From: Nostocoides sp. Soil756
GTDB lineage: Bacteria > Actinomycetota > Actinomycetes > Actinomycetales > Dermatophilaceae
NCBI RefSeq assembly: GCF_001428065.1
Contig: NZ_LMSE01000001.1
Coordinates: 309,455-373,454, forward strand
Reading direction: 5' to 3'
Length of the DNA stretch: 64,000 bases
Both the position numbers and the translations under genes were made by a program. The notes under the pieces are model-generated. The model was not told the DNA's origin. It did no database searches and was given only the letters and a program-made list of their open reading frames with translations. Each line of letters begins with the position of its first letter. The stretch's first letter is position 1. Of the stretch, positions 9,280-21,019 are shown piece by piece.

Positions 9280-10632
9280 GTGAGCGTCGGTCCCGGTCCG
9301 CGTGCCCGGCTCCCCGAAGGCCTCCTGACGGCCCTCGGGGGGCCGCGGGGCTCGCGTGCCCGCCGCCCGTCGTGGCGGTTCGGGGTGCCCGCGCCCCTGG
9401 TGCTGCTGCTCGCGCTGCCCCTCGGGGTGGCCGCGCTGCGGCAGGCGTCGTGCGCCGCCCACGGCTGGGCTGGGCGCGCACCCCTGTGGCGACAGTGCGC
9501 CTCCCCGATGATGAGCGCGGTCGGCGTCGACGGGCCCCAGGGCCTCCTGGCCTACCTGACCGGCCGGGTGGGCGTCGAGCTGCCCCTGCCGCAGGGGTTC
9601 GTCACGTCGGCGCTCGTCACGCTGGCGCCGGGGTCGGGCCTCCAGCAGCAGCGGGGGGTGCTGGTCCTGTGGGCGGTCGTGGCGGCCGTGCTGTCGGCCG
9701 GGCTGGTCGTGGCGGTCGCGACGGTGCGCGACACCCCCCGGGCCGACGCCGTGGCCGTCGCGCTCTCGCCGGTGCTCGCCGTCTCGGTCCTGCTGTCGGT
9801 GCAGCTGGTCCCGGTGGCGCTCGCTGCGGGTGGCCTGTGGGCATGGCAGCGCCGCCGGCCCGAGCTCGCGGGGGCCCTGCTGGGCGTGGCCGTCCTGAGC
9901 GGTCGCCCCGCCGTCGCCGTCCTCCTCGCGATGGCCCTGGTGCCGCCGCCGGGCGTGGCCGACGCCGTACGCCGGCTCCTGCGCGCCGCCGGCACCGCCC
10001 TGCTCCTGGTGGTGGGCCCGGTCGCGGCCATCGACCTCGGGCTGGTCCTGCGCCCGCTGTCGGCCTGGTGGGGCGGCGGAGCCGGTGCCGGCTCACCCTG
10101 GTTCGTCCCCGAGCTGGCGCGCCACCCGCTGGGCCCGGCGACGGTCGCGGTCCTGTCCCTGCTGGGGCTGGCGCTGGCCGCCGGGCTGGTCGTGGTGCTG
10201 TCCACCCGGCGCCCGCGGCCGGCCGCCGCGGACCTGGCGCTGCTGGGGGTGGTCGTCGTGCTGCTCACCGGCGCCTCCTTCCGGCCCGCCGACGCCGTCT
10301 GGCTGGTGCCGTTCGTGGCACTGGCGGGGGTCCGCTGGCGCGACCACCTCGTCTGGGCCGGCGCCGAGGCCACGCACGCGGTGGCCCTCTACACCTGGCT
10401 CGACGCCGCCACCGACCCCGCCAAGGGGCTGCCCGCCGGGTGGTACGCCGCGGCGCTGTCCCTGCGGCTGATGGCCGTCGGCCGCCTGGCCTGGGTGGTC
10501 TGGGCCCGCGCGAGTTGGGAGGGGCCCCCGCCGGCGGGTACCCTTGCGAGGTTGCCCCCGGAACGCCCTGTGGACAGATCCCGGGTCGCTGTGGGCGACG
10601 ATGCATACCCTCCTGTCACGGAAGGACCGTGA
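9280..10632 (+). CDS. Polytopic membrane protein, probable GT87-like (polyprenol-linked) glycosyltransferase
   Basis: 450 residues from a GTG 13 bases after ponA. Many hydrophobic spans are visible ([37 protein letters not shown], and others through about residue 420). Gene order ponA, membrane protein, rpsF, ssb matches mycobacteria, where this position holds an integral membrane mannosyltransferase-like gene (Rv0051). The family assignment rests on topology and synteny; I see no definite catalytic motif, though an Asp-rich early loop would be expected. It may modify cell-wall glycans made with PonA. Confidence 0.65.
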   Translation: MSVGPGPRARLPEGLLTALGGPRGSRARRPSWRFGVPAPLVLLLALPLGVAALRQASCAAHGWAGRAPLWRQCASPMMSAVGVDGPQGLLAYLTGRVGVELPLPQGFVTSALVTLAPGSGLQQQRGVLVLWAVVAAVLSAGLVVAVATVRDTPRADAVAVALSPVLAVSVLLSVQLVPVALAAGGLWAWQRRRPELAGALLGVAVLSGRPAVAVLLAMALVPPPGVADAVRRLLRAAGTALLLVVGPVAAIDLGLVLRPLSAWWGGGAGAGSPWFVPELARHPLGPATVAVLSLLGLALAAGLVVVLSTRRPRPAAADLALLGVVVVLLTGASFRPADAVWLVPFVALAGVRWRDHLVWAGAEATHAVALYTWLDAATDPAKGLPAGWYAAALSLRLMAVGRLAWVVWARASWEGPPPAGTLARLPPERPVDRSRVAVGDDAYPPVTEGP

Positions 10633-10662
10633 CCGCTCAGACCGAAGGAGGCGGGTTAACGC

Positions 10663-10950
10663 ATGCGTCAGTACGAACTCATGGTCATCCTCGACCCCGA
10701 GCTCGACGACCGGACCGTCCAGCCCTCGCTGGAGAAGTTCCTCAATGTCGTCACGACCGACGGTGGCACCGTCGACACCATCGACGTCTGGGGCCGGCGC
10801 CGTCTGGCCTACGAGATCAAGAAGAAGGCCGAGGGCATCTACGCCGTCGTCAACTTCACCTCCGAGCCGGCCACGGCCAAGGAGCTCGACCGCCAGCTCG
10901 GCCTCAACGAGTCGATCATGCGGACCAAGCTCATGCGCCCCGGCGCCTGA
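10663..10950 (+). CDS. rpsF: 30S ribosomal protein S6
   Basis: 95 residues beginning [19 protein letters not shown], the standard bS6 start, with [23 protein letters not shown] in the middle. An AAGGAGG site lies nine bases before the ATG. It binds S18 and 16S rRNA in the platform of the small subunit. It is the first gene of the rpsF-ssb-rpsR-rplI operon. Confidence 0.98.
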   Translation: MRQYELMVILDPELDDRTVQPSLEKFLNVVTTDGGTVDTIDVWGRRRLAYEIKKKAEGIYAVVNFTSEPATAKELDRQLGLNESIMRTKLMRPGA

Positions 10951-10996
10951 GCCCGCGGTCACCGGTCGACGACCAACCCCCGAAGGGACACCCGTC

Positions 10997-11581
10997 ATGG
11001 CAGGCGACACCACCATCACCATCGTCGGCAACCTCACCGCCGACCCCGAGCTCCGCTTCACCCCTTCCGGTGCGGCCGTCGCGAACTTCACCGTCGCGTC
11101 GACCCCGCGCCAGTTCGACCGCCAGTCGAACGAGTGGAAGGACGGCGAGACCCTCTTCATGCGCTGCTCCATCTGGCGCGACGCGGCCGAGAACGTGGCC
11201 GAGTCGATGCACCGGGGCACCCGCGTCATCGTCACGGGCCGGCTGAAGTCGCGCTCGTACGAGACCAAGGAGGGCGAGAAGCGCACCGTCATCGAGCTCG
11301 AGGTCGACGAGGTCGGCCCGTCGCTGCGGTACGCCTCCGCGAAGGTCACCAAGGCCGAGCGCGGGAGCGGCGGCGGCGGTGGCTTCGGCGGTGGTGGCGG
11401 CGGCTTCCAGCAGAACGACCCGTGGGCCACCGGTGGCTCCGCCCCCCAGGGCGGGCCGCAGGGTGGCGGCCAGCCGGGCGGTTACGGCGGTGGCCAGCCG
11501 GCCCCGCAGCAGCCGGCCCAGGGTGGCCAGCAGGGCGGCGGCTGGGGCCAGGCGCCGAGCTACGACGAGCCTCCCTTCTGA
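10997..11581 (+). CDS. ssb: Single-stranded DNA-binding protein
   Basis: 194 residues. The OB fold spans roughly residues 1-115 ([29 protein letters not shown], then [31 protein letters not shown]). A Gly/Gln-rich flexible linker follows (about residues 120-185), ending in the conserved acidic tip YDEPPF that recruits partner proteins. The start ATG has a GAAGGGA site upstream. It coats ssDNA during replication and repair and is co-transcribed with ribosomal genes, as is usual in actinobacteria. Confidence 0.98.
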   Translation: MAGDTTITIVGNLTADPELRFTPSGAAVANFTVASTPRQFDRQSNEWKDGETLFMRCSIWRDAAENVAESMHRGTRVIVTGRLKSRSYETKEGEKRTVIELEVDEVGPSLRYASAKVTKAERGSGGGGGFGGGGGGFQQNDPWATGGSAPQGGPQGGGQPGGYGGGQPAPQQPAQGGQQGGGWGQAPSYDEPPF

Positions 11582-11694
11582 CCGTCGGGGCCTGCGGGCC
11601 CCGGCCGTACCTCACCGAACGCACCACCAGACATCCATCCCTGGGAGACCAGGGCTCATCCGCCGGGCCTGCCCGGCAGAAGGAGAGCACCACG

Positions 11695-11931
11695 ATGGCC
11701 AAGCCCGCCATTCGCAAGCCGAAGAAGAAGGCCAACCCGCTCAAGGCGGCGAAGGTCGAGAACATCGACTACAAGGACGTCGCGCTGCTGCGCAAGTTCA
11801 TCTCCGACCGCGGCAAGATCCGCGCCCGGCGCGTGACCGGCGTCTCCGTCCAGGAGCAGCGCCTCATCGCCAACGCGGTCAAGAACGCCCGCGAGATGGC
11901 GCTCCTGCCGTACTCGAGCTCGCCCCGCTGA
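11695..11931 (+). CDS. rpsR: 30S ribosomal protein S18
   Basis: 78 residues, with AAGGAGAG before the ATG. The family core [33 protein letters not shown] is present. No cysteine is present, so this is the zinc-free form of S18; actinobacteria often carry a second zinc-binding copy elsewhere. It lies between ssb and rplI. Confidence 0.97.
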   Translation: MAKPAIRKPKKKANPLKAAKVENIDYKDVALLRKFISDRGKIRARRVTGVSVQEQRLIANAVKNAREMALLPYSSSPR

Positions 11932-11955
11932 TCCGACGTCAAGGAGCATCGAACG

Positions 11956-12402
11956 ATGAAGGTCATCCTCACCCACGAGGTCTCCGGCCTCGGTACCGCC
12001 GGTGACGTCGTCGACGTCAAGGACGGGTACGCGCGCAACTTCCTCTTCAAGCGCGACCTCGCGACCGCCTGGACCAAGGGCGGACAGAAGCAGGTCGACG
12101 CGATCGCCACGGCACGCGAGTCCCGCGCCGTGCGCTCGCTCGAGGAGGCTCAGTCCATCAAGGGCAACCTCGAGTCCAAGCCCGTCACGGTCACCGCGCA
12201 CGCCGGCACGAGCGGGCGCCTCTTCGGCGCCGTCTCGACCGCCGACATCGCGGCGGCCGTCAAGGACGCGGGCGGGCCCGAGCTCGACCGTCGCCGGATC
12301 GAGGTCCCGACGCCGATCCGCGCCACCGGCGAGCACACCGTCCTCGTCCGCCTCCACCCGGAGGTCCAGGCGAAGATCGAGCTCGACGTCGTCGCCGGCT
12401 GA
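11956..12402 (+). CDS. rplI: 50S ribosomal protein L9
   Basis: 148 residues, the normal length. The N-terminal rRNA-binding lobe has [30 protein letters not shown], and the C-terminal lobe ends [28 protein letters not shown] site precedes the ATG. It is the last gene of the operon and is followed by a strong hairpin. Confidence 0.98.
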   Translation: MKVILTHEVSGLGTAGDVVDVKDGYARNFLFKRDLATAWTKGGQKQVDAIATARESRAVRSLEEAQSIKGNLESKPVTVTAHAGTSGRLFGAVSTADIAAAVKDAGGPELDRRRIEVPTPIRATGEHTVLVRLHPEVQAKIELDVVAG

Positions 12403-12423
12403 CGCCGCACACCAGCACCACCT

Positions 12424-12455
12424 CGAAGGCCCCGGACCACGGTCCGGGGCCTTCG
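12424..12455 (+). terminator. Perfect 15-bp hairpin terminating the rpsF operon
   Basis: Arms 12424-12438 and 12441-12455 with a 2-base spacer, 21 bases after the rplI stop. It has the AAGGCCCC...GGGGCCTT core seen again at 20713 and 48646. Confidence 0.75.
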
Positions 12456-12502
12456 TCGTGCCCGGTCCGGCCCTGTCGGTGCCGGGCCGTAGGTTGGGCC
12501 GC

Positions 12503-13906
12503 ATGGCAGGGACGACGGCACGACGCAGCGCTCGGGGCACCGCGGCGTACCGCTGCAGCGAGTGCGGGTGGCAGACCGCCAAGTGGGTCGGGCGCTGCGG
12601 CGAGTGCCAGGCCTGGGGGACGGTGGCCGAGACCGGCGGCGTGACCGCACGCACCAGCGCCACCACGGTGCTGCGCCCGGCGGTCCCCATCGGCGAGGTC
12701 GACCTCACCCGGGCGGCGGCCCGCCCCACCGGGGTGCCCGAGTTCGACCGGGTCCTGGGGGGCGGCCTGGTCCCCGGGGCCGTCGTGCTGGTCGCCGGCG
12801 AGCCCGGCATCGGCAAGTCCACGCTCCTGCTCGACGTCGCCGGCCGGGCCGCGCGCTCGGGGGAGCACGGTGAGCGCCGGGTCCTGTACGTCAGCGGTGA
12901 GGAGTCGGCGGCCCAGGTGCGCTCGCGGGCCGAGCGCATCGAGGCGATGGCGCGCTCGCTCTACCTCGCCTCCGAGACCGACCTCGGCACCCTGCTCGGC
13001 CAGGTCGAGCAGGTCGGGCCCGAGCTACTGGTCGTCGACTCGGTGCAGACGATCTCCAGTGCCGAGGTCGAGGGCTCGGCCGGCAACGTGGCCCAGGTCC
13101 GTGAGGTCGCCGCCTCCCTCATCCAGGTCGCCAAGGCCCGCGGCATCGCGGTCCTGCTCGTCGGGCACGTCACCAAGGACGGCTCGATCGCCGGGCCGCG
13201 GGTGCTCGAGCACCTGGTCGACGTCGTCGTGCAGTTCGAGGGTGACCGGCACTCGCGCCTGCGGCTGGTGCGGGCCGTCAAGAACCGCTACGGCCCCACC
13301 GACGAGGTCGGCTGCTTCGACCTCTCCGACGTCGGCATCGTCGGCCTCACCGACCCCAGCGGGCTGTTCCTCTCCGGGCGGACCGCGTCGGTCCCGGGCA
13401 CCTGTGTCACCGTCACCCTCGAGGGTCGCCGCCCGCTGGTCACCGAGGTCCAGGCCCTGGTCACGGCCTCCAGCCTGGCCACCCCGCGTCGCGCCACCAG
13501 CGGGCTCGACACGGCCCGGGTCAACATGGTGCTGGCCGTCCTCGACAAGAGGGCCCAGGCGCCCATCGGGGGCAGCGACGCCTACCTCTCGACCGTCGGT
13601 GGGGTGCGGCTCACCGAGCCCGCCGCCGACCTGGCCGTCACCCTGGCCCTGGCCGGCGCCATCACCGACCGTCCCCTGCCCGGGGGCACCGTCGCGTTCG
13701 GCGAGGTGGGCCTGGCCGGCGAGGTCCGGCCCGTGACGGGCGCCCACCGGCGGCTGGCCGAGGCGGCGCGGCTGGGGTTCACCCGGGCCGTGGTGCCGCC
13801 CGGCGTCCTCGGTGCCGGCCCGGTGCCCGAGGGCATCTCGGTGCTCGAGGTCGGCACCGTCGCCGAGGCCGTGGGCCGGGCCCTGCACGACGTGCCCGGC
13901 CGCTGA
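12503..13906 (+). CDS. radA: DNA repair protein RadA (Sms)
   Basis: 467 residues. It has an N-terminal zinc ribbon (CSECGW, then CGECQAWG), a RecA-like ATPase with Walker A GEPGIGKST (Lys105), the RadA signature KNRYG at about residue 260 (usually KNRFG), and a C-terminal Lon-protease-like domain ending before the stop. It is a branch-migration helicase in recombinational repair. The ATG has no ribosome site, but TAGGTT ends seven bases before it, so it is probably leaderless. disA lies next; in Bacillus RadA restrains DisA, so the pairing is functional. Confidence 0.96.
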   Translation: MAGTTARRSARGTAAYRCSECGWQTAKWVGRCGECQAWGTVAETGGVTARTSATTVLRPAVPIGEVDLTRAAARPTGVPEFDRVLGGGLVPGAVVLVAGEPGIGKSTLLLDVAGRAARSGEHGERRVLYVSGEESAAQVRSRAERIEAMARSLYLASETDLGTLLGQVEQVGPELLVVDSVQTISSAEVEGSAGNVAQVREVAASLIQVAKARGIAVLLVGHVTKDGSIAGPRVLEHLVDVVVQFEGDRHSRLRLVRAVKNRYGPTDEVGCFDLSDVGIVGLTDPSGLFLSGRTASVPGTCVTVTLEGRRPLVTEVQALVTASSLATPRRATSGLDTARVNMVLAVLDKRAQAPIGGSDAYLSTVGGVRLTEPAADLAVTLALAGAITDRPLPGGTVAFGEVGLAGEVRPVTGAHRRLAEAARLGFTRAVVPPGVLGAGPVPEGISVLEVGTVAEAVGRALHDVPGR

Positions 13907-14090
13907 AGGCCGCTGAAGGCCGTTGACGGCCGGTAGCGGGTGCTGACGGGTGGCTGAGTGGCCGGCGGGGGCGCCGCGTGGCCCGGCCGAGATCGAGACC
14001 TCGCCGTGACATGCGGCCGGATAGGATCCACCGGGACCGTGGGCGTCACCTGCCCCGGCACCGGGGACCGCACACGACCGAGGAGGACGC

Positions 14091-15173
14091 ATGGCCGGCT
14101 CGCCCACCGACGACGAGCTGCTGCGCACCACCCTCGCGGCCGTCGCTCCCGGCACCGAGCTGCGCGACGGGCTCGAGCGCATCCTGCGCGGGCGCACCGG
14201 CGCCCTGATCGTCCTCGGCCACGACCGGGTCATCGAGCAGATCGCCACCGGCGGCTTCCCCCTCGACATCGAGTTCTCGGCCACCCGCCTGCGCGAGCTG
14301 GCCAAGATGGACGGCGGCGTGGTGGTCGACCGCGACGTCACCCGCATCCTGCGGGCGGCCACCCAGCTGCTGCCCGACGCCGGCATCGAGACGATGGAGT
14401 CGGGCACCCGGCACCGCACCGCCGAGCGCGTGGCCAAGCAGACCGGCTTCCCCGTGGTCTCGGTCAGCCAGTCGATGCGCATCATCCAGCTCTACGTGGC
14501 CGGGCGTCGCGTGGTGCTCGAGGACTCCAGCGCCATCCTGTCGCGGGCCAACCAGGCCCTGCAGACCCTCGAGCGCTACAAGTCGCGCCTCGACGAGGTC
14601 ACCGGCACCCTCTCGGCGCTCGAGATCGAGGACCTCGTCACCGTCCGCGACGTCGCCAACGTCCTGCAGCGCCTCGAGATGGTGCGCCGCATCAAGGACG
14701 AGATCGCCGAGTACGTGGTGCAGCTGGGCACCGACGGGCGCCTGCTCAGCCTCCAGCTCGAGGAGCTCACCGGCGGCCTGTCCGACGACCTGGGCCTGGT
14801 CATCCGCGACTACCTGCCCGAGACCAAGGCGGGCTACTCGCACGAGGAGGCCGTCGAGAACCTCACCGCCATCGACAGCACCGAGCTGCTCGACCCCGCG
14901 GCCGGGGCCAAGGCCATGGGCTTCACCGTCGTGGGCGACTCCCTCGACTCCTCGGTCAGCCCCCTCGGCCACCGCCTGCTCTCCAAGGTGCCCCGCCTGC
15001 CGGGGGCCATCGTCGAGCGGCTGGTCGTGCACTTCGGCTCGCTCCAGAAGCTGCTCGCGGCCAACATCGACGACCTGATGGACGTCGACGGCGTCGGCGA
15101 GGGCCGCGCCCGCCTGGTGCGCGAGGGCCTCTCGCGCCTGGCCGAGACGAGCATCCTCGAGCGCTACGTCTGA
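14091..15173 (+). CDS. disA: DNA integrity scanning protein DisA, diadenylate cyclase
   Basis: 360 residues. The DAC domain makes c-di-AMP from ATP. Its motifs are KMDGG at Asp74 (the family usually shows DGA) and the RHR motif at Arg107-Arg109 (GTRHRTAERV). A helical linker and a C-terminal helix-hairpin-helix DNA-binding domain follow (LMDVDGVGEGRARLVREGL). An octamer scans DNA and stops signalling at branched structures. GAGGAGG lies before the ATG, with a -10-like TAGGAT near 14031. mutY follows with a single base between them. Confidence 0.96.
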   Translation: MAGSPTDDELLRTTLAAVAPGTELRDGLERILRGRTGALIVLGHDRVIEQIATGGFPLDIEFSATRLRELAKMDGGVVVDRDVTRILRAATQLLPDAGIETMESGTRHRTAERVAKQTGFPVVSVSQSMRIIQLYVAGRRVVLEDSSAILSRANQALQTLERYKSRLDEVTGTLSALEIEDLVTVRDVANVLQRLEMVRRIKDEIAEYVVQLGTDGRLLSLQLEELTGGLSDDLGLVIRDYLPETKAGYSHEEAVENLTAIDSTELLDPAAGAKAMGFTVVGDSLDSSVSPLGHRLLSKVPRLPGAIVERLVVHFGSLQKLLAANIDDLMDVDGVGEGRARLVREGLSRLAETSILERYV

Positions 15174-15174
15174 G

Positions 15175-16101
15175 GTGTCGGGCGTTCCCCGCGCGGCGGT
15201 CCCCGTCGCGGTGCTGCACGAGCGGGTCCTGACCTGGTTCGACGCGCAGAAGCGCGCCCTGCCGTGGCGCGACGGCCGCACCGACGCCTGGGGCGTGCTG
15301 GTCAGCGAGGTCATGCTGCAGCAGACGCCGGTGGTGCGGGTCGAGCCGGTGTGGCGGGCCTGGATGGAGCGCTGGCCGACCCCGGCCGCGCTGGCGGCCG
15401 AGGCGCCCGGCGAGGTGGTGCGGGCCTGGGGCCGGCTCGGCTACCCGCGGCGGGCGCTGCGGCTGCGCGAGGCGGCGGTGGCCGTCGTCCGCGACCACGG
15501 CGGCCGGGTACCCGACACCGAGGACGCCCTGCGCGGGCTGCCCGGGGTCGGCGCCTACACCGCGGCCGCGGTCGCCGCCTTCGCGCACGGGCGGCGGACG
15601 GTGGTCGTCGACACCAACGTGCGCCGGGTGCTGGCCCGCGCGGTGCAGGGGCGGGCCCAGGCCGCCCCGGCCCTGACCGCCGCCGAGACCCGGGTCGCCG
15701 CCGCGACGGTGCCGGCCGACGCCGCCACGTCCGTGCGGTGGAACGTGGCCGTCATGGAGCTGGGCGCCGTGCTCTGCCGCGCCCGCGGGCCTCGCTGTGC
15801 GCAGTGCCCGCTGGTCGACGTCTGCGCCTGGGTGGCCGCGGGCAGCCCGGCCGACGACGGGCCGCCGCGCCGGGGGCAGGCCTGGCACGGCACCGACCGC
15901 CAGATCCGCGGAGCACTCGTCCAGGTGCTCCGGGAGACGAGCCGGTCGGTGCCGCGCGAGCACCTCGTGGGCCGGGCGCTCGAGAGCGCCCGCCTCGACC
16001 CGGCCCGCCACCGGGAGCAGACGGACCGGTGCCTCGCGGGGCTGGTCGAGGACGGCCTCGTCGAGCCCGTGCGCGGCGGCCGCTTCCGCCTTCCAGCGTG
16101 A
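15175..16101 (+). CDS. mutY: A/G-specific adenine DNA glycosylase MutY
   Basis: 308 residues from a GTG one base after the disA stop, so translation is coupled. It removes adenine paired with 8-oxoguanine. Catalytic Glu45 lies in SEVMLQQTPV, the helix-hairpin-helix is LPGVGAYTAAAV, and Asp146 lies in VVDTNVRRV. The 4Fe-4S cysteines are C201, C208, C211 and C217 (spacing 6-2-5). The C-terminal part is short, lacking a full MutT-like domain but ending in a winged-helix-like stretch, as in mycobacterial MutY. Confidence 0.94.
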   Translation: MSGVPRAAVPVAVLHERVLTWFDAQKRALPWRDGRTDAWGVLVSEVMLQQTPVVRVEPVWRAWMERWPTPAALAAEAPGEVVRAWGRLGYPRRALRLREAAVAVVRDHGGRVPDTEDALRGLPGVGAYTAAAVAAFAHGRRTVVVDTNVRRVLARAVQGRAQAAPALTAAETRVAAATVPADAATSVRWNVAVMELGAVLCRARGPRCAQCPLVDVCAWVAAGSPADDGPPRRGQAWHGTDRQIRGALVQVLRETSRSVPREHLVGRALESARLDPARHREQTDRCLAGLVEDGLVEPVRGGRFRLPA

Positions 16102-16112
16102 GCCGGGGGCCC

Positions 16113-16136
16113 GAGCGGGGCCGGCCGTCCCCGCTC
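16113..16136. terminator. Hairpin between convergent mutY and HAD phosphatase genes
   Basis: GAGCGGGG and CCCCGCTC flank an 8-base loop. It lies between two facing stops, so it may serve both strands. Confidence 0.4.
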
Positions 16137-16149
16137 AGGCCGGTCGGCC

Positions 16150-17001
16150 TCAGGGCAGGTAGTAGTTGGGGTTCGGGAGCTTGAAGGTGCGGTCGGCGTA
16201 GCCGCCCTCCAGGTCGCTGTACTGGTCGCCGAAGTTCGCCACGATGTCGTAGCCCAGCGATTCGATGTGCGCACGGGTGGCGGCCTTGTAGTGGATGGTC
16301 GTGCACTTGCCCCCCGGGTCGGCGGCGCAGGCCTGCTTCAGGTAGTCCGGGTAGTCGGCGAGCGCCGGCTTGGTGAACAGGCCGTCCTCGCCGTCCGGGA
16401 GCGTGGTCGGGGCGGGGAAGCCGGCATCGACCCCGACGCCGTCGGCGGTGAGGTTGCCCAGGGTCGCGGCCTCCTGCGTGGTCGGCCGGCCGGTCAGGAA
16501 GAACACGGCGTAGCCCTCCTGCGCCGCGCGGGTCGCCATCTCGACCATCCCCGGGGTGGCCGGGAAACGCTGCTCGGTGACGAACGTCCCGTTGGTGGCC
16601 GGGTTGTAGGCCCAGTTGCTCGCGATCTCGTAGTTCCAGGTGGTGAGGCTGGTGTCGTCGACGTCGAGGACGATCGCCTTCGTGGCGTCCGAGCCGCGCG
16701 TCCCGGCGTGGCGACGGGCGTCGAGCCAGCGCTCGCCCGCCTTGGCCACCGAGGTCGCCTCGACGGCGTAGTTCCCGTCGGGGGCGAAGGTGCCGGTGCC
16801 CAGCGGGTCGCCGTAGTAGTTGCGGATCTGCTGGCGCAGTACGTCGATGTTGGTGACCTGGTCGGCGTGGCGCGGGGTCGTGGTGCTGATGGCGGGCTGG
16901 GCGGTCGCGGCGTACGCGACACCACCGCCGACCAGGGCGGCGCCGACGACGGCGCCGGCGGCCAGGGCCCGGCGGCCGAGCGACGGGGAACGGAAGGGCA
17001 T
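16150..17001 (-). CDS. Secreted HAD-superfamily acid phosphatase
   Basis: 283 residues starting at the ATG with GAGGAG eight bases upstream; a longer frame upstream lacks such support. A signal peptide (RRALAAGAVVGAALVGGGVAYA) directs export. HAD motif I is VLDVDDTSL with nucleophile Asp113 and Asp115; motif II lies in FFLTGRPT, and a downstream ANFGDQYSDLEGG matches motif IV of the plant/class B acid phosphatase group. It probably releases phosphate from organic esters outside the membrane. The substrate is unknown. It converges on mutY. Confidence 0.86.
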   Translation of the reverse strand: MPFRSPSLGRRALAAGAVVGAALVGGGVAYAATAQPAISTTTPRHADQVTNIDVLRQQIRNYYGDPLGTGTFAPDGNYAVEATSVAKAGERWLDARRHAGTRGSDATKAIVLDVDDTSLTTWNYEIASNWAYNPATNGTFVTEQRFPATPGMVEMATRAAQEGYAVFFLTGRPTTQEAATLGNLTADGVGVDAGFPAPTTLPDGEDGLFTKPALADYPDYLKQACAADPGGKCTTIHYKAATRAHIESLGYDIVANFGDQYSDLEGGYADRTFKLPNPNYYLP

Positions 17002-17173
17002 GAGGATCTCCTCGGGGAGGGGGACGGCGGGCAACGGCGGCACGCTAGCCGCGGCCGCCGCCCGGTGGCAGGGCAGCGACGGCCGGCCCGGAGGGCGAGG
17101 CTCAGGGTTCTCTCAGCCGCGACGAGCAGGCCCTCGCACCCGGCCAGGGGCCCGCGTGCCGCACAATGCCGCC

Positions 17174-18001
17174 ATGCCCGAGGGACACACGCTCTACGCG
17201 CTGGCGCGCGACCTGCACGCGGCCTTCGCGGGGACCGCGCCGCTGGTCACCAGCCCGCAGGGCCGCTTCACCGACGGGGCGGCCCTGGTCAGCGGGCGCC
17301 GGCTGCTCGGCGTCACCTCGCGGGGCAAGCACCTCTTCCTCGAGTTCGAGGGCGACACGTGGGTGCACGTGCACCTCGGGCTCATCGGCACCTTCACCGT
17401 CGACCACGGGGGCTGGACCGCGGAGGCGCCCGTCGTCGGGCAGGTGCGGATGCGGCTGGCCACCGACCAGCACGTCGCCGACCTCCGGGGGCCCACGGTG
17501 TGCGCCGTCGTCACCGCCGAGGAGGTCGCGGCCGTGCTGGCCCGCCTGGGGCCGGACCCGCTGCGCGCCGACAGCGACCCCGACGTCGCGTGGCGCCGCA
17601 TCACGCGCTCGAACCGCAGCATCGCCGAGCTGCTCATGGACCAGTCGGTGCTGGCCGGGGTCGGCAACGTCTACCGGTGCGAGGTGCTCTTCCGGCACCG
17701 CCTGTCGCCGGCGACCGAGGGGCGCCGGGTGCGCCCGACGTCCTGGGGGCTGGTCTGGGACGACCTGGTGCGCCTGCTGCCCCTCGGGGTGGCCACCGGG
17801 CGCATCGTCACCGTCGAGGAGCAGGTGCTCGAGGTCGAGGCCGCGCTGGGCCGGGGCGAGGTGCCCCGCCTCGAGGAGCGGACGTCGGCGGTCTACAAGC
17901 GCGACGGGCAGCCGTGCCCGCGCTGCGGCGCGCGCATCCGCACCCGGCTCGTGGCCGGGCGCAACCTCTTCTGGTGCGGTGGCTGCCAGCGGCGGCGCTG
18001 A
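17174..18001 (+). CDS. nei: Fpg/Nei family DNA glycosylase/AP lyase (Nei-like)
   Basis: 275 residues starting MPEGHTLYALARDL; Pro2 is the Schiff-base nucleophile and Glu3 the acid. H2TH region: LMDQSVLAGVGNVYRCEVLF. The C-terminal zinc finger CPRCG...CGGC is complete. It excises oxidised pyrimidines and cuts the AP site by beta/delta elimination. The PEGHTL start resembles mycobacterial Nei1. CACAAT at 17162-17167 lies six bases before the ATG and no ribosome site is seen, so a leaderless message is likely. Confidence 0.92.
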   Translation: MPEGHTLYALARDLHAAFAGTAPLVTSPQGRFTDGAALVSGRRLLGVTSRGKHLFLEFEGDTWVHVHLGLIGTFTVDHGGWTAEAPVVGQVRMRLATDQHVADLRGPTVCAVVTAEEVAAVLARLGPDPLRADSDPDVAWRRITRSNRSIAELLMDQSVLAGVGNVYRCEVLFRHRLSPATEGRRVRPTSWGLVWDDLVRLLPLGVATGRIVTVEEQVLEVEAALGRGEVPRLEERTSAVYKRDGQPCPRCGARIRTRLVAGRNLFWCGGCQRRR

Positions 18002-18013
18002 CGGCCCCCCGGC

Positions 18014-18031
18014 TCTACGCCGAGGGCGAAC
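18014..18031 (+). promoter_or_regulatory. Probable ClgR box upstream of clpC
   Basis: The 18 bases match the Corynebacterium ClgR consensus as I remember it (WNNWCGCYNANRGCGWWS) at every position, with core CGCCGAGGGCG. It lies 142 bases before the clpC start. ClgR activates clp genes in actinobacteria. Confidence 0.5.
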
Positions 18032-18172
18032 GCGTAGCCCCCGCGGAACACCCCGGGACCGCGTGCGCGTTGTGCCCCCTGTAGGACGCCACCGCCGGCC
18101 CTTCGACAACCGGGGGGACTCGGTCAGGTGGCGCGACTAGCATCGAGGGGACTCGACGTCAGGAGTAGCACC

Positions 18173-20692
<2,520 letters not shown>

Positions 20693-20712
20693 GCCCCGCC
20701 CGTCCGGCTCCC

Positions 20713-20747
20713 CGAAGGCCCCCGACCACTCCGGTCGGGGGCCTTCG
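20713..20747 (+). terminator. 15-bp hairpin after clpC
   Basis: Arms 20713-20727 and 20733-20747 pair perfectly around a 5-base loop, 20 bases after the stop. It belongs to the same AAGGCCCC-type family as the hairpin after rplI. Confidence 0.75.
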
Positions 20748-20914
20748 CGCCGTTCGGGGTCCGGCGGTCCCCGGGCGACGGCCGCGAGCCGAGGAAATGA
20801 ATGGTCGACGACGGCCGCAGCGATAGGCCGGAGAAACCTTGACGGATTCTTTACCCATTCGCGAACCTTGTTACCGCATCATTTGAAGGGCAAGGGCCTC
20901 CGGGGCCTCTTGCA

Positions 20915-20948
20915 GCGGCCCGCCACCACCCCTGCGGTGGCGGGCCGC
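20915..20948. repeat. 13-bp hairpin in the clpC to acetyltransferase spacer
   Basis: Arms 20915-20927 and 20936-20948 pair perfectly (8-base loop). Just upstream, 20836-20885 is strikingly AT-rich for this genome, with TTGACG at 20839. Together they could mark a small RNA with its terminator or a minus-strand promoter; no coding frame is supported. Confidence 0.4.
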
Positions 20949-21006
20949 CCCTCTGCCCGGGCACCGGGGCGCCGAACCCGTCGGTCCGACGCCGCGCGGG
21001 CGGCAC

Positions 21007-21012
21007 TACAGT
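21007..21012 (+). promoter_or_regulatory. -10 element (TACAGT) of a leaderless gene
   Basis: It ends seven bases before the GTG at 21020 and overlaps the alternative GTG at 21011, so it favours the downstream start. Confidence 0.5.
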
Positions 21013-21019
21013 GCCGATC

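Noticed and set aside
11370-11570. GGC/GGT-rich tandem repeats as a separate repeat element
   Set aside because: They encode the Gly/Gln linker of SSB.
13907-13935. Short tandem GCTGAAGGCC repeats after radA
   Set aside because: Only two to three imperfect copies; no sign of function.
21011-21019. Upstream GTG start for the acetyltransferase
   Set aside because: It overlaps the TACAGT box, which is correctly placed for the GTG at 21020.
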